DNA of 64,000 nucleotides from positions 62,001-126,000 of the forward strand of contig NZ_JAKVTW010000010.1 in assembly GCF_022489065.1 (NCBI RefSeq), given 5' to 3'. The position numbers and the translations under genes were made by a program. The DNA comes from Vreelandella neptunia (GTDB lineage: Bacteria; Pseudomonadota; Gammaproteobacteria; Pseudomonadales; Halomonadaceae). Shown in pieces: positions 41,311-50,593 of the stretch (positions are counted from its first letter, which is position 1; each line of letters opens with the position of its first letter). A model generated the notes under the pieces. The model saw only the letters and a list, made by a program, of their open reading frames with translations. It was not told where the DNA came from and ran no database searches.

Positions 41311-42681
41311 ATGTCCTCTCCGCCCGATGCTCAAACGCGGCCTTCGCGTACGATTAACCAAAACCCCGACGCGATGCCGCCGCTTTCCAAAGCGATTCCA
41401 CTTGGCCTCCAGCACATCATGGCGATGTTTGCAGGCAACGTTACCCCGCCGATCATTATTGCCGGTGTTATTGGTGCAAACCCAGCGGAACAGATCTTTT
41501 TAATTCAGGTAGCGCTGTTTGTCGCTGGGGTATCAACGTTAGTACAGACCATTGGTATCGGGCCAATAGGGGCTCGCTTGCCGATTGTGCAGGGCACCAG
41601 CTTTGGCTTTTTGCCCGTTGCACTGCCGCTAGCCAAAGCGTTTGGCCTGCCTGCCGTGCTCGGTGCCTCGTTTGTGGCAGGACTTCTGCAAATTGTGCTC
41701 GGTGCATTTTTAAAGAAGATTCGTCACTGGTTCTCCCCGGTAGTCACGGGCATCGTGGTGCTGCTGATTGGCATTACACTGATGCCCGTCGGCCTTAATT
41801 ATGCGGCTGGAGGAGTGGGCGCGGATGACTTTGCGTCACCGGGTAACTTGCTACTGGCGCTCTTTGTGCTCAGCGTCACCATTGCTGTTCATCAATATGG
41901 CCGTGGCTTTATTAAAGCGTCATCGATTCTGTTTGGCTTGATGGCCGGGTATGCGGTTGCCATTGCCCTTGGCAAGGTTGATTTTACCTCGTTAAGCAAC
42001 GCCGCCTGGTTTGCACTACCCAAACCATTGGAATATGGCATGACATTTTCGGGCACTGCGATCATCGGCATGACGCTGATCATGTTCGTGGTTGGGCTAG
42101 AGACGATTGGTAATATTTCGGCAATTACCACCACCGGCGCTGGCCGCCCCGCAAAAGATCGTGAGCTTTCTGGCGGCGTGATGGCCGATGGGGTCGCTAC
42201 TTCATTTGCAGCCGTTTTCAATACGCTACCCAATACCGCTTACGCCCAAAATGTCGGGCTAATCACCCTAACCGGCGTGGTCAGCCGACACGTGGTCACC
42301 ATTGGAGGATTACTATTAATCGCCATGGGGCTATTTCCCAAGTTGGGTGGCTTGGTGGCGGCCATGCCCCCTGCGGTACTGGGCGGTGCGGGCGTGGTGA
42401 TGTTCGGCATGATTGCTTCGGCAGGGCTTAAGATCATCAAAGAGTGCGAGCTGGACCAGCGTAATATGTTGATTATCGCCGTATCGCTGAGCTTGGGTAT
42501 CGGCCTGCCTGCGGTTGAAGCAATTTCAGAAACAATGCCTGGTCAATTAGGTCTGCTGCTTAAATCGGGTTTAGTGCCTGCTGCACTGGCCGCTTTATTT
42601 TTAGACGCCGTTTTACCGGGTAAGCCAGACCGGCGCACCAAGCTGGCTGATGCAGAAGCTGATGCGACGCGTAAACAGTAA
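41311..42681 (+). CDS. NCS2 purine permease, probably urate/xanthine
   Basis: 456 residues and about 14 helices of the nucleobase-ascorbate transporter family. Features: IPLGLQHIMAMFAGNVTPPIIIAG, GARLPIVQGTSFGFLP, the NCS2 QH motif in helix 1 (LQHIMAM), the core GLETIGNISAITTTGAGRPAKDRELSGG, and the signature SFAAVFNTLPNTAYAQNVGLI. The Q/N pattern and the position directly after uraD suggest urate or xanthine import. UacT- or PucJ/K-type specificity cannot be decided by eye. Confidence 0.9.
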   Translation: MSSPPDAQTRPSRTINQNPDAMPPLSKAIPLGLQHIMAMFAGNVTPPIIIAGVIGANPAEQIFLIQVALFVAGVSTLVQTIGIGPIGARLPIVQGTSFGFLPVALPLAKAFGLPAVLGASFVAGLLQIVLGAFLKKIRHWFSPVVTGIVVLLIGITLMPVGLNYAAGGVGADDFASPGNLLLALFVLSVTIAVHQYGRGFIKASSILFGLMAGYAVAIALGKVDFTSLSNAAWFALPKPLEYGMTFSGTAIIGMTLIMFVVGLETIGNISAITTTGAGRPAKDRELSGGVMADGVATSFAAVFNTLPNTAYAQNVGLITLTGVVSRHVVTIGGLLLIAMGLFPKLGGLVAAMPPAVLGGAGVVMFGMIASAGLKIIKECELDQRNMLIIAVSLSLGIGLPAVEAISETMPGQLGLLLKSGLVPAALAALFLDAVLPGKPDRRTKLADAEADATRKQ

Positions 42682-42713
42682 TCACACCGTTTTACGCTAA
42701 AAGAGATACAAAA

Positions 42714-42743
42714 ATGCCGCACTCATAAATGGGTGCGGCGCAT
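42714..42743 (+). terminator. hairpin after the urate permease
   Basis: ATGCCGCAC and GTGCGGCgCAT pair over a 7-bp core with a 10- to 12-base loop, between the permease (plus) and phasin (minus) stops. The T-run is poor, so termination strength is uncertain. Confidence 0.5.
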
Positions 42744-42777
42744 TGAGCGACTTATTCGCTAATGCATGCTAGCAAAC

Positions 42778-43149
42778 TTACTGCTTCGCTTTTTCCACTG
42801 CATTCTTGGTGGTTTCTTCTGCCTGCTTCTGGCTGTCTTCAGCAAAGCTTTGGCTGATTGACGTCACTTTTTCTGTGTCGCCTTTTACTCGCTCCATGAA
42901 ATCACTCGCCGTTTTCTGCTGGCTTTCCATGGCTTTTTTGAAACTGTCGGCATCTTTCACATCAAGCCAGGTACGCGCTTGTGAAATCGCCATGTCTGAG
43001 TAGGCACGAGCGGCGTCCAGCTGTGCACTGATTAGCTGATCGTAATAATCAAGCGCGGTCAGCGTGTAGGAACGCATAGGTGATACAAAAACAGACTCGA
43101 GCTGTTGCTTGGTTTTCTCGGTAGTTGCTTTATTAGTACTGCTGTTCAT
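42778..43149 (-). CDS. phasin family protein
   Basis: 123 residues, highly helical and amphipathic with no cysteine. It fits PF09361: FVSPMRSYTLTALDYYDQLISAQLDAARAYSDMAISQARTWLDVKD and a Lys/Glu/Gln-rich C-terminus (KQAEETTKNAVEKAKQ). Phasins coat polyhydroxyalkanoate granules and control their size. The start has GGAG 8 bases ahead. It stands alone; no phaC lies in the window. Confidence 0.85.
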   Translation of the reverse strand: MNSSTNKATTEKTKQQLESVFVSPMRSYTLTALDYYDQLISAQLDAARAYSDMAISQARTWLDVKDADSFKKAMESQQKTASDFMERVKGDTEKVTSISQSFAEDSQKQAEETTKNAVEKAKQ

Positions 43150-43329
43150 CAGTATATCTCCTAGAGTGAGCTAGCACGTAAACTCGCCTTGATTAGGCGG
43201 TTCTTAGCCAGGCTTTTGCCTCTGCTGTCCTTAAAGCTAGCAGTGCTTTTTGTGCAGCGCAACATGATTTTTACTCATGCTGCGCTTGCTCACAAACTGA
43301 TCATCAGAGATATTATTTGTACGCCGCGA
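43150..43329. other. intergenic region between phasin and GST genes
   Basis: About 180 bases with the phasin promoter. No gene or clear palindrome seen. Confidence 0.35.
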
Positions 43330-44019
43330 CTAGCGGTTACCGAACAAGTGCTTACGCGCTTGCTCATCCATTTCCACCCCCGCTTGCGGGTTTACTTCTT
43401 CGACTAAGGAGTAGGCACGTCGTACTGCTGGGCGGGCTTTCATCATGTCAAACCAACGCTCCAAGTCAGGAAACTCTTCAATCGTTTGACGCTGCTTCTC
43501 CCAAGGCACAATCCAAGGGTAGATCGCCATATCGGCAATAGTGTAGTCATCACCGCCCACATAGGTGTGATTTGCCAGGCGCTGATCTAACACGCTGTAC
43601 AACCGATTGGTCTCGCGCACGTAGCGCTCAATGGCGTACTCGATTTTTTGCGGGGCGTAGTGGCAAAAGTGATGATTTTGGCCTGCCATCGGCCCTAACC
43701 CGCCCATTTGCCAGTGAAGCCACTGCAGCGCGATATAACGCTCACGGCCCACCGACGGTAAGAATAAGCCGCTCTTATCAGCGAGGTACTCAAGGATCGC
43801 GCCAGACTCAAACATCGACAGCGGCTGGCCGCCATCCTGAGGCGTGTGATCCACAATGGCAGGGATTCGATTATTGGGCGAGATAGTGAGAAATTCAGGG
43901 TCGAATTGCTCACCTCGGCCAATGTTAATCGGCTTCACTCGATACGCCAGTTTGGCTTCTTCGAGCATGATGGAGATTTTGTGGCCGTTGGGTGTTGTCC
44001 AGTAGTACAGGTCAATCAT
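43330..44019 (-). CDS. GST-fold disulfide-bond oxidoreductase (YfcG-like)
   Basis: About 229 residues. The N-terminal thioredoxin fold has MIDLYYWTTPNGHKISIMLEEAKLAYRVKPINI, GEQFDPEFLTISPNNRIPAIVDH and SMFESGAILEYLADKSG. The C-terminal helical domain has MGGLGPMAGQNHHFCHYAP. TPNG at the N-terminus, without a catalytic Cys, is the Nu-class pattern of YfcG, a glutathione-dependent disulfide oxidoreductase. I chose the ATG at 44019, 5-6 bases after AAAGGAGA. Confidence 0.88.
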   Translation of the reverse strand: MIDLYYWTTPNGHKISIMLEEAKLAYRVKPINIGRGEQFDPEFLTISPNNRIPAIVDHTPQDGGQPLSMFESGAILEYLADKSGLFLPSVGRERYIALQWLHWQMGGLGPMAGQNHHFCHYAPQKIEYAIERYVRETNRLYSVLDQRLANHTYVGGDDYTIADMAIYPWIVPWEKQRQTIEEFPDLERWFDMMKARPAVRRAYSLVEEVNPQAGVEMDEQARKHLFGNR

Positions 44020-44132
44020 TGCCATCTCCTTTAAGAAAACGTCGATTTACGCATTAGCGAGCATATCAAGGCTTTCTACCTTAATCAGGCGACACCACAT
44101 AGCGCTGGTGGCATCGGTGCCGCCATTGTGCG

Positions 44133-44825
44133 TTATAGTTCGCGCACAGTCAGGGCTTTGCTTGCTAAGCCATCATGTATGTTCAGCATCCGCTTGAACC
44201 ACTCATCAACCGGGTCGCCAGGCTCTACGACGGCCTGTGTCGACACAACATGCGCCCACATCATGCTGCCGAACAGCAGGTAATCCGAGCCGCTTGGCGC
44301 ATCACCGTCTAAAAATGCGCTATCACGCAGCAGGTCACGTACCGGTGCCAGCGCCTGTTTTAGCTGCTGCTTACCCTGGTCAGGCTGATGAAACTCTTCT
44401 AGCGTGCAACCAAACCGGGCTTCACGGGTTTCGCGGAAATAGGCGCGGTCATCTGGGTGCACTGCGGCGAATAAATCCATGCCGATAATGCGGAAAAGCG
44501 CCGGATTCACGCTGCGCTCAACGAAGTATTTGAACAGTAAGACCCGCTGATAGCTGATGCCTTCGCCCAGTACAGGTGCCTCAGGATAGGTCTTATCCAG
44601 ATAGCGCATAATGTCGAAGCTGTCGGTGACGACTTGATCACCATCGCAGAGCACCGGCACTTTGTCGTAGTCGGCAAACTCCAATGCTTGTTTATCTAGG
44701 AATCGCCATGCCACGGTGGTGAATTCCAAGCCTTTATGAGCAAGCGCCATACGCACGCGCCAGCAGTAAGGTGAGAAACGTAGCCGTTCATCTCGTCCGC
44801 ACAGGTCATAGAGCTTTATTGCCAT
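44133..44825 (-). CDS. glutathione S-transferase-like protein (beta-etherase type N-terminus)
   Basis: About 230 residues. The N-terminus IKLYDLCGRDERLRFSPYCWRVRMALAHKGLEFTTVAW carries the SPYCWR stretch seen in LigE/LigF-type and related GSTs. Then come KVPVLCDGDQVVTDSFDIMRYLDKTYP (glutathione site with Val-Pro and Asp-Ser) and a helical C-domain. It may act on aromatic ethers, isomerise a substrate or simply detoxify; the substrate is not known. It lies 100 bases ahead of the YfcG-like gene in the same direction. Confidence 0.82.
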   Translation of the reverse strand: MAIKLYDLCGRDERLRFSPYCWRVRMALAHKGLEFTTVAWRFLDKQALEFADYDKVPVLCDGDQVVTDSFDIMRYLDKTYPEAPVLGEGISYQRVLLFKYFVERSVNPALFRIIGMDLFAAVHPDDRAYFRETREARFGCTLEEFHQPDQGKQQLKQALAPVRDLLRDSAFLDGDAPSGSDYLLFGSMMWAHVVSTQAVVEPGDPVDEWFKRMLNIHDGLASKALTVREL

Positions 44826-45227
44826 CACTACCGCCTTCTAGTTGAGAATACCGTTGGTAAAAATGCTTGTGATAAGTGCGGATAAAAAGTGGTTAGCAAA
44901 CCTCTTTACCCGCGTTGCGTAGCTAAACAATGAGCCCAACAATCTAACCGTGCAAGAGACGCTGCTCTGCACTGTCTATTAGTCTAATGGGCCGGACGAT
45001 CCCCCAACGTAACAAAAAGCCTTAAAATCATTTAGAAACAATAAATTAAACAAAAACCATGCACATAAACTTATGTTCAAAACGAGCGTTGCACTGGTAA
45101 GACCAATTTTCCAATGTAGTCATTGCTTAAGCCTAAACGTATCTTTCACATACACCCGACTGGCGACACAAAACCCAGACGGTTATTGCGGAGCATACCA
45201 AATCAATAACAAGGGGCAGTTCCTTCC
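44826..45227. promoter_or_regulatory. 400-base promoter region of the lactate/glycolate permease
   Basis: No gene is seen. It contains ACTGGTAAGACCAAT at 45093-45107, which matches the glcC-glcD operator at 59508-59522 in 14 of 15 positions. An AT-rich stretch lies just ahead of it (about 45020-45075). Confidence 0.55.
45093..45107. promoter_or_regulatory. GlcC/LldR-type operator upstream of lctP
   Basis: ACTGGTAAGACCAAT carries the inverted repeat TGGT-N3-ACCA, 120 bases before lctP. One mismatch separates it from 59508-59522. Confidence 0.6.
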
Positions 45228-46919
45228 ATGAATGAAACGATACTTGCACTTCTGGCCTTCTTGCCGCTATTGATGGCCGGTATTTTACTCATTGGGTTTA
45301 AAATACCGGCCAAGATAGCGATGCCTCTCGTCTTCCTGACCGCCGCCATTATCGGCTTAACCGCTTGGGATATGTCGTTTAGCCGTGTAGCGGCGTCGAC
45401 TATCCAAGGCTTGATCCAAACCGCAGGTCTTCTGTGGATCATCTTTGGCGCCATCTTGCTGCTTAACACCCTTAAGCACTCCGGTGGTATTACCGCTATC
45501 CGTAACGGCTTTTCAGGCATCAGCCCGGACCGCCGTGTGCAGGCGTTGATTGTTGCTTGGCTGTTCGGCTGCTTTATCGAAGGCGCTTCCGGCTTCGGTA
45601 CGCCAGCGGCGGTTGCAGCACCATTGATGGTCGCCCTCGGCTTCCCGGCCCTGGCGGCGGTGGTCGTGGGTATGATGATTCAGTCAACGCCCGTTTCCTT
45701 CGGTGCGGTGGGTACGCCTATTGTAGTGGGCGTAGGTAGCGGCGTAGACCGCGCTGGCATTACCGCCCAGCTTGATTCGGTCGGTTCCAGCTGGGATGTG
45801 TTCTTCCAGCTCATCACCAGCGAAGTGGCGATTACTCACGGTATCGTGGGGATTTTAATGCCGTTGATTCTGGTCACCGTGATGGTGCGCTTCTTTGGCG
45901 CCAATAAGTCATGGAAAGAGGGGCTGTCGATTACCCCCTTCGCTATCTTTACCGGCATCTGCTTTGTCGTGCCTTACATGCTGGTTGGCGTGCTGCTGGG
46001 GCCTGAGTTCCCGTCGATGATCGGTGCCATGGTGGGTCTGGCGATTGTTGTTCCGGCCGCCAAACGTGGTTTCCTGCTACCTAAAGACACCTGGGATTTC
46101 CCGGAAGAGAGCGCCTGGCCAGACGAGTGGATCGGCAACCTGCAAATCAAGTTGGATGACGTTGTTGGCAGAGCACCGATGTCGACCTTTAAAGGCTGGG
46201 TGCCTTACGTGCTGCTGGCACTCTTCTTGGTGGCTTCACGTACCATTGAGCCTCTGCGTGTCGCGCTGACTTCTATCAACCTCAGCTGGAATAATATCCT
46301 CGGCGAAGCGGGCGTTAGCGGTGGCGTGCAGCCGCTGTATCTGCCGGGCGGCATTATTATTGCCGTGGTTATCATTACCTACTTCCTGCACCGCATGAAC
46401 CCGCAGAAGATCAGTGCAGCGGTATCAGAATCTACCAAAACCATTTTTGGCGCAGGCTTCGTATTGATCTTTACCGTGCCAATGGTGCGCATATTGATCA
46501 ACTCCGGCGTCAATGGTGCTGACCTAGTCTCGATGCCTGTAATGATGGCCCAGGCGGTCGCTGATAGCGTGGGCGGCATCTATCCGTTCTTTGCTCCCGC
46601 GGTCGGGGCGATGGGTGCCTTCATTGCAGGCTCTAACACGGTCTCTAACCTGATGTTGGCAGAGTTCCAATTCAGCGTTGCTGAAACCCTCGGCCTATCA
46701 ACTGCCATGATGATTGCCCTCCAGGCAGTCGGTGCGGCGGCGGGTAACATGATCGCCATTCACAACGTGGTCGCGGCTTCTGCCACGGTGGGCCTGCTCG
46801 GCCGGGAAGGGGCGACGATCCGTAAAACGATCCTGCCAACGATCTACTACCTCATCTTTACCGGCATCATCGCGCTTATTGCGTTCTACGTGATTGGCGT
46901 AACGGATCCGTTAATGTGA
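45228..46919 (+). CDS. lctP: L-lactate/glycolate permease (LctP family)
   Basis: 563 residues and about 14 helices. Key parts: [45 protein letters not shown], the family signature [39 protein letters not shown], and [20 protein letters not shown]. coli has LldP and GlcA of this family, carrying lactate and glycolate. The operator shared with glcC/glcD makes glycolate a likely substrate here; lactate would suit the dehydrogenase encoded convergently. The symbol is by family. Confidence 0.92.
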   Translation: MNETILALLAFLPLLMAGILLIGFKIPAKIAMPLVFLTAAIIGLTAWDMSFSRVAASTIQGLIQTAGLLWIIFGAILLLNTLKHSGGITAIRNGFSGISPDRRVQALIVAWLFGCFIEGASGFGTPAAVAAPLMVALGFPALAAVVVGMMIQSTPVSFGAVGTPIVVGVGSGVDRAGITAQLDSVGSSWDVFFQLITSEVAITHGIVGILMPLILVTVMVRFFGANKSWKEGLSITPFAIFTGICFVVPYMLVGVLLGPEFPSMIGAMVGLAIVVPAAKRGFLLPKDTWDFPEESAWPDEWIGNLQIKLDDVVGRAPMSTFKGWVPYVLLALFLVASRTIEPLRVALTSINLSWNNILGEAGVSGGVQPLYLPGGIIIAVVIITYFLHRMNPQKISAAVSESTKTIFGAGFVLIFTVPMVRILINSGVNGADLVSMPVMMAQAVADSVGGIYPFFAPAVGAMGAFIAGSNTVSNLMLAEFQFSVAETLGLSTAMMIALQAVGAAAGNMIAIHNVVAASATVGLLGREGATIRKTILPTIYYLIFTGIIALIAFYVIGVTDPLM

Positions 46920-46958
46920 CCATGAAGTAGTACTGGCTGTAATAACGATGCTAGAAAC

Positions 46959-46990
46959 GCAAACCCCTAGGCCAAGGCCTGGGGGTTTGC
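46959..46990. terminator. bidirectional hairpin between lctP and the carbonic-anhydrase-like gene
   Basis: GCAAACCCCTAGGC and GCCTGGGGGTTTGC form a 14-bp stem (one G-T pair) with loop caag, between two convergent stops. Flanking T/A tracts are short. Confidence 0.75.
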
Positions 46991-47013
46991 TATTTAGCAC
47001 AGCGGGTTTTGCG

Positions 47014-47538
47014 TTAATCGATACGCTTTAGCTGCTGACTATGGAGTTTGCCGCGCTCTACGTAGCTTTGAGCATTCTGCTTCAGCCCCGCCACCACTTC
47101 CTCGGAAAGCTCCCGCACCACCTTGGCCGGCGAGCCAACGATTAACGAGTTGGGCGGAAACACCGCGCCCTCCTTAATAAAGGCACCGGCTCCCACTAGG
47201 CTATTCTCACCAATCACCGCACCGTTCAGCACTACCGCCTGAATACCGATCAGGCAGCCGTCACCGATGGTGCAGCCATGCAGCATCGCCTGGTGCCCGA
47301 CCGTAACGCCTTTGCCTACCTTGAGCGGAAAACCTGGGTCAGCGTGCAGCACGGCGCCATCCTGAATATTGCTCTCTTCACCTACTTCAAGGTGGTCGGT
47401 ATCACCGCGCAACACGGCTTGATACCAAACGCTTGAGCGCGCCTTTAACGTCACCTGGCCGATAACATCCGCCGTTTCCGCAATGTAGACGTCGTCGTGA
47501 ACCTCTGGGCGATGCTCGCCGTATTGATAAAGTGCCAC
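47014..47538 (-). CDS. gamma-carbonic anhydrase-like left-handed beta-helix protein
   Basis: 174 residues with hexapeptide repeats throughout (GQVTLKARSSVWYQAVLRGDTDHLEVGEESNIQDGAVLH, VGHQAMLHGCTIGDGCLIGIQAVVLNGAVIG). The three metal-binding histidines are visible in VLHADPG, TVGHQ and MLHGC. It resembles YrdA/PaaY-type proteins, which have been reported as carbonic anhydrases or CoA-thioesterase-like proteins. Start is GTG with AGGAGG 5 bases ahead. It is 34 bases after the dehydrogenase gene and is the last gene of the train. Confidence 0.88.
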   Translation of the reverse strand: MALYQYGEHRPEVHDDVYIAETADVIGQVTLKARSSVWYQAVLRGDTDHLEVGEESNIQDGAVLHADPGFPLKVGKGVTVGHQAMLHGCTIGDGCLIGIQAVVLNGAVIGENSLVGAGAFIKEGAVFPPNSLIVGSPAKVVRELSEEVVAGLKQNAQSYVERGKLHSQQLKRID

Positions 47539-47572
47539 GTTAACCTCCTGGGTTGTTATTGGTGTTCCGCCT

Positions 47573-50500
47573 TCAGGCTAGCGCCTGTTCCAGCAATCGA
47601 GCAACGTGAATCGCTTCGCGGCCACTTCCATCGTGAATCTGATGGCGACAGCTCGTGCCATCGGCAATCAACACGGCGTTGCTATCCGCTTTTCGAATCG
47701 CAGGTAAAAGCGAGAGCTCCGCCATTTTCAGCGAGGCGTCGTAGTGCTCCGCTTCATAACCGAAGCTACCCGCCATGCCACAGCAGGAGGACTCAATCGT
47801 TTCGACGGTGAGATCAGGAATCCAGCCCAGCACCTGCTCAACCGGGCGCAGCGCATCAAAGGCCTTTTGATGGCAGTGACCATGCAGCAGCGCCCGCTCG
47901 TAGTTCAGCGGCTTTAGTTCGAGAGGAAGCTGATTCTCGGCCCGCGCCTTGACCAGAAACTCCTCAAACAGATAGGCGGAGGCCGATAGCGCCTTCGCTT
48001 CCTCACCAAAACCGTACTGCAGGAACTCATCGCGCATGCTGAGTAAGCAAGAGGGTTCCAGGCCGACTATCGCCACGCCGCGCTCTACAAACGGCATCAG
48101 GTGCTCAAGGGTACGCTTGGCCTCCGCTTTGGCTTTATCAAACTGCCCGGAAGATAAGTAAGTACGCCCACAGCAGAGCGGCCGTTGGCCCTTGGTCGCA
48201 TTGAGGTGTACAAGGTAGCCCGCCGCTTCCAGCACCCGCTTGGCCGCTTTGGCGTTATCACCTTCCATATAGTTATTGAAGGTATCCACAAACAGCAGCA
48301 CTTCGCGCTCAGAGGTGACTGGCTGCCGAGACGCCTCGGCACTAGCGAGGAAATTCCCGTTAAACATCGGCAGCGAGCGCTGGGGCGCCAGCTTTAACGC
48401 CTGCTTGATCTGTTTAGCCAGGAACGGCACCCGCTCAACGCCATTCACCAGTGCAGAAAACTTACTGGCCCAGGGTGCATAGCGCGGCATCTCACCGACC
48501 ATACGATCACGCAGCGATAAACCTTTGACACGGGCGCGGGCGGTACGCGCCTCTATCTTGAATTTGGCCATATCGACGCCGGTGGGGCAGTCACGCTTGC
48601 AGCCTTTGCAGGAGACGCAGAGATCCAGCGCTTCTTTGACATCGTCGCTGGCCAGCCCTTCATTGCCCAACTGCCCCGAAAGCACCAAGCGCAAGGTGTT
48701 AGCGCGCCCGCGAGTTAGGTGCTGCTCATCTTTCGTTACACGGAAACTCGGACACATGGTACCTGCATCAAACTTACGGCAGTGACCATTGTTGTTACAC
48801 ATCTCCACCGCCATGGCCAAGCCATGGGTGGCATCACCGCCGGAACCTGGCGCGGTTTGCTCGCCCGTTAACGGGTCGCGCTTCACATTCCAGGCGGACC
48901 AATCGAACACCGGGGTAAGCGGGATGGTGGTATAACTCGTCGGAAAACGAAAATAGCGCTCGTCATCCATTTTGGGGGTATCGACAATTTTGCCGGGGTT
49001 GAACAGGTTTTCAGGGTCAAACAACTGCTTTATTTCGCGGAAGGCATTGTTGACCGTTTCGCCAAACTGCCACGCCACCCACTCACCACGGCAGATACCG
49101 TCGCCATGTTCGCCGGAGTAAGCGCCTTTATATTCGCGGACTAATGAGGACGCCAGCTCGGCGATTTCGCGCATTTTTTCGGCGCCATCCCGGCGCATAT
49201 CGAGGATTGGCCGCACGTGCAGCGTGCCAACGCCTGCGTGGGCGTACCAGGTACCCTCCGTGCCGTAGCGGTTGAAAACCTCGGTAAGTTTGTCGGTGTA
49301 CTCGGCCAGGTGCTCAAGCGGTACCGCGCAGTCTTCGATAAACGAGACCGGTTTACCGTCGCCCTTCATGCTCATCATGATGTTGAGCCCAGCCTTGCGC
49401 ACGTTCCACAACGCTTTCTGCTCAGCGGCCTCGGGCATATCCACTACGCTGCCCGGCAGACCTAAATCACCCATCAATTCATTTAGGCCACGCAGCGCCT
49501 CAAGCTGCGCTGCGTGGTCGTGACCGGCAAACTCCACCAGCAAAATCGCTTCCGGCTTGCCAATCAGTGCCTTCTCAATCACCGGGCGGAACGCTGGGTT
49601 CTCCAGCGACAGCTCGATCATGGTGCGGTCAACAAGCTCCACCGCTGTGGGGCCCAGTTTGACGATATGCTGGGTGAAATCCATCGCCTGATAGAAGGTC
49701 GGGAAGTTCACCACGCCCAGCACCTTCTGCTCGGGCAGCGGTGACAGCCTGAGCTTAATACGCTGGCTGACACCCAGCGTGCCTTCCGAGCCCACCAGTA
49801 GATGGGCCAGATTGGCGCGGTGGTCTGGGTCGTAGGGCATCGGGTTCTGGCAATCGAACAGATCCAGATTGTAACCACCGACCCGCCGCAATACCTTGGG
49901 AAAGTGATCACGAATTTCAGGGCCTACCCGCTCCGCAATCGCCCTCACTTGTTGGGCAAGGCGCTGCTCTCGCGAGCCCTCTGCGAAGGTGTCAACGAAA
50001 CCAAAACTCGCCGCGCTGCCGTCGGCCAATAGTGCGTCCACGCCCAGCACGTTATGCACCATGTTGCCGTAGAAGATCGAACGCGACCCGCAGGAATTAT
50101 TGCCTGCCATACCGCCGATGGTGCACTGGGCGCTGGTAGAAACGTCGACCGGATACCAGAGCCCGTGGGGCTTAAGCCATGCGTTGAGATGATCAAGCAC
50201 CATGCCTGGTTCGACCACTACAGTGCGCGCCTCGGCATCGAACTCAACGATTTCGTTAAGCCAGCGTGTGGTGTCGATCACCAGGGCTTCACCGACGGTT
50301 TGGCCACACTGGCTAGTGCCCGCGCCCCGGGCCAAGATCGGCACCTTGGCATCACGGGCGATATCCAGGGCGATTTTAAGGTCTTCCTGATGACGTGGAA
50401 TCACCACGCCTACCGGGGTCACCTGATAAATCGAGGCATCGGTTGAATAGCGCCCCCGAGTGGCCCGATCAAACAGCACCTCTCCCGCCATTTCTCGGGA

Positions 50501-50575
50501 TAACCGCTCGGCGAATTCGCCGAGCGGTTTAATCTTGGCATCACGGGACGGGTATTGGTTCGTCAGAGACGTCAT
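47573..50575 (-). CDS. FAD- and Fe-S-containing D-2-hydroxyacid dehydrogenase (YdiJ-like)
   Basis: 1000 residues, a fusion. FAD_binding_4 (about 45-280) includes VPILARGAGTSQCGQTVG and CTIGGMAGNNSCGSRSI. FAD-linked oxidase C-terminus follows with VSFIEDCAVPLEHLAEYTD and AHAGVGTLHVRP, and GAYSGEHGDGICRGEW. Two 4Fe-4S clusters lie around CNNNGHC...CPSF and CVSCKGCKRDCPTG (about 630-690), then CCG-type domains (LCCGRTYLSSGQF, SSCCGMAGSFGYE). This is the YdiJ/D-lactate dehydrogenase architecture. YdiJ oxidises D-2-hydroxyglutarate; D-lactate is the other common substrate. It is 18 bases after the aminotransferase gene. Confidence 0.9.
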   Translation of the reverse strand: MTSLTNQYPSRDAKIKPLGEFAERLSREMAGEVLFDRATRGRYSTDASIYQVTPVGVVIPRHQEDLKIALDIARDAKVPILARGAGTSQCGQTVGEALVIDTTRWLNEIVEFDAEARTVVVEPGMVLDHLNAWLKPHGLWYPVDVSTSAQCTIGGMAGNNSCGSRSIFYGNMVHNVLGVDALLADGSAASFGFVDTFAEGSREQRLAQQVRAIAERVGPEIRDHFPKVLRRVGGYNLDLFDCQNPMPYDPDHRANLAHLLVGSEGTLGVSQRIKLRLSPLPEQKVLGVVNFPTFYQAMDFTQHIVKLGPTAVELVDRTMIELSLENPAFRPVIEKALIGKPEAILLVEFAGHDHAAQLEALRGLNELMGDLGLPGSVVDMPEAAEQKALWNVRKAGLNIMMSMKGDGKPVSFIEDCAVPLEHLAEYTDKLTEVFNRYGTEGTWYAHAGVGTLHVRPILDMRRDGAEKMREIAELASSLVREYKGAYSGEHGDGICRGEWVAWQFGETVNNAFREIKQLFDPENLFNPGKIVDTPKMDDERYFRFPTSYTTIPLTPVFDWSAWNVKRDPLTGEQTAPGSGGDATHGLAMAVEMCNNNGHCRKFDAGTMCPSFRVTKDEQHLTRGRANTLRLVLSGQLGNEGLASDDVKEALDLCVSCKGCKRDCPTGVDMAKFKIEARTARARVKGLSLRDRMVGEMPRYAPWASKFSALVNGVERVPFLAKQIKQALKLAPQRSLPMFNGNFLASAEASRQPVTSEREVLLFVDTFNNYMEGDNAKAAKRVLEAAGYLVHLNATKGQRPLCCGRTYLSSGQFDKAKAEAKRTLEHLMPFVERGVAIVGLEPSCLLSMRDEFLQYGFGEEAKALSASAYLFEEFLVKARAENQLPLELKPLNYERALLHGHCHQKAFDALRPVEQVLGWIPDLTVETIESSCCGMAGSFGYEAEHYDASLKMAELSLLPAIRKADSNAVLIADGTSCRHQIHDGSGREAIHVARLLEQALA

Positions 50576-50593
50576 GTGGCTCTCCCCCGTCGT

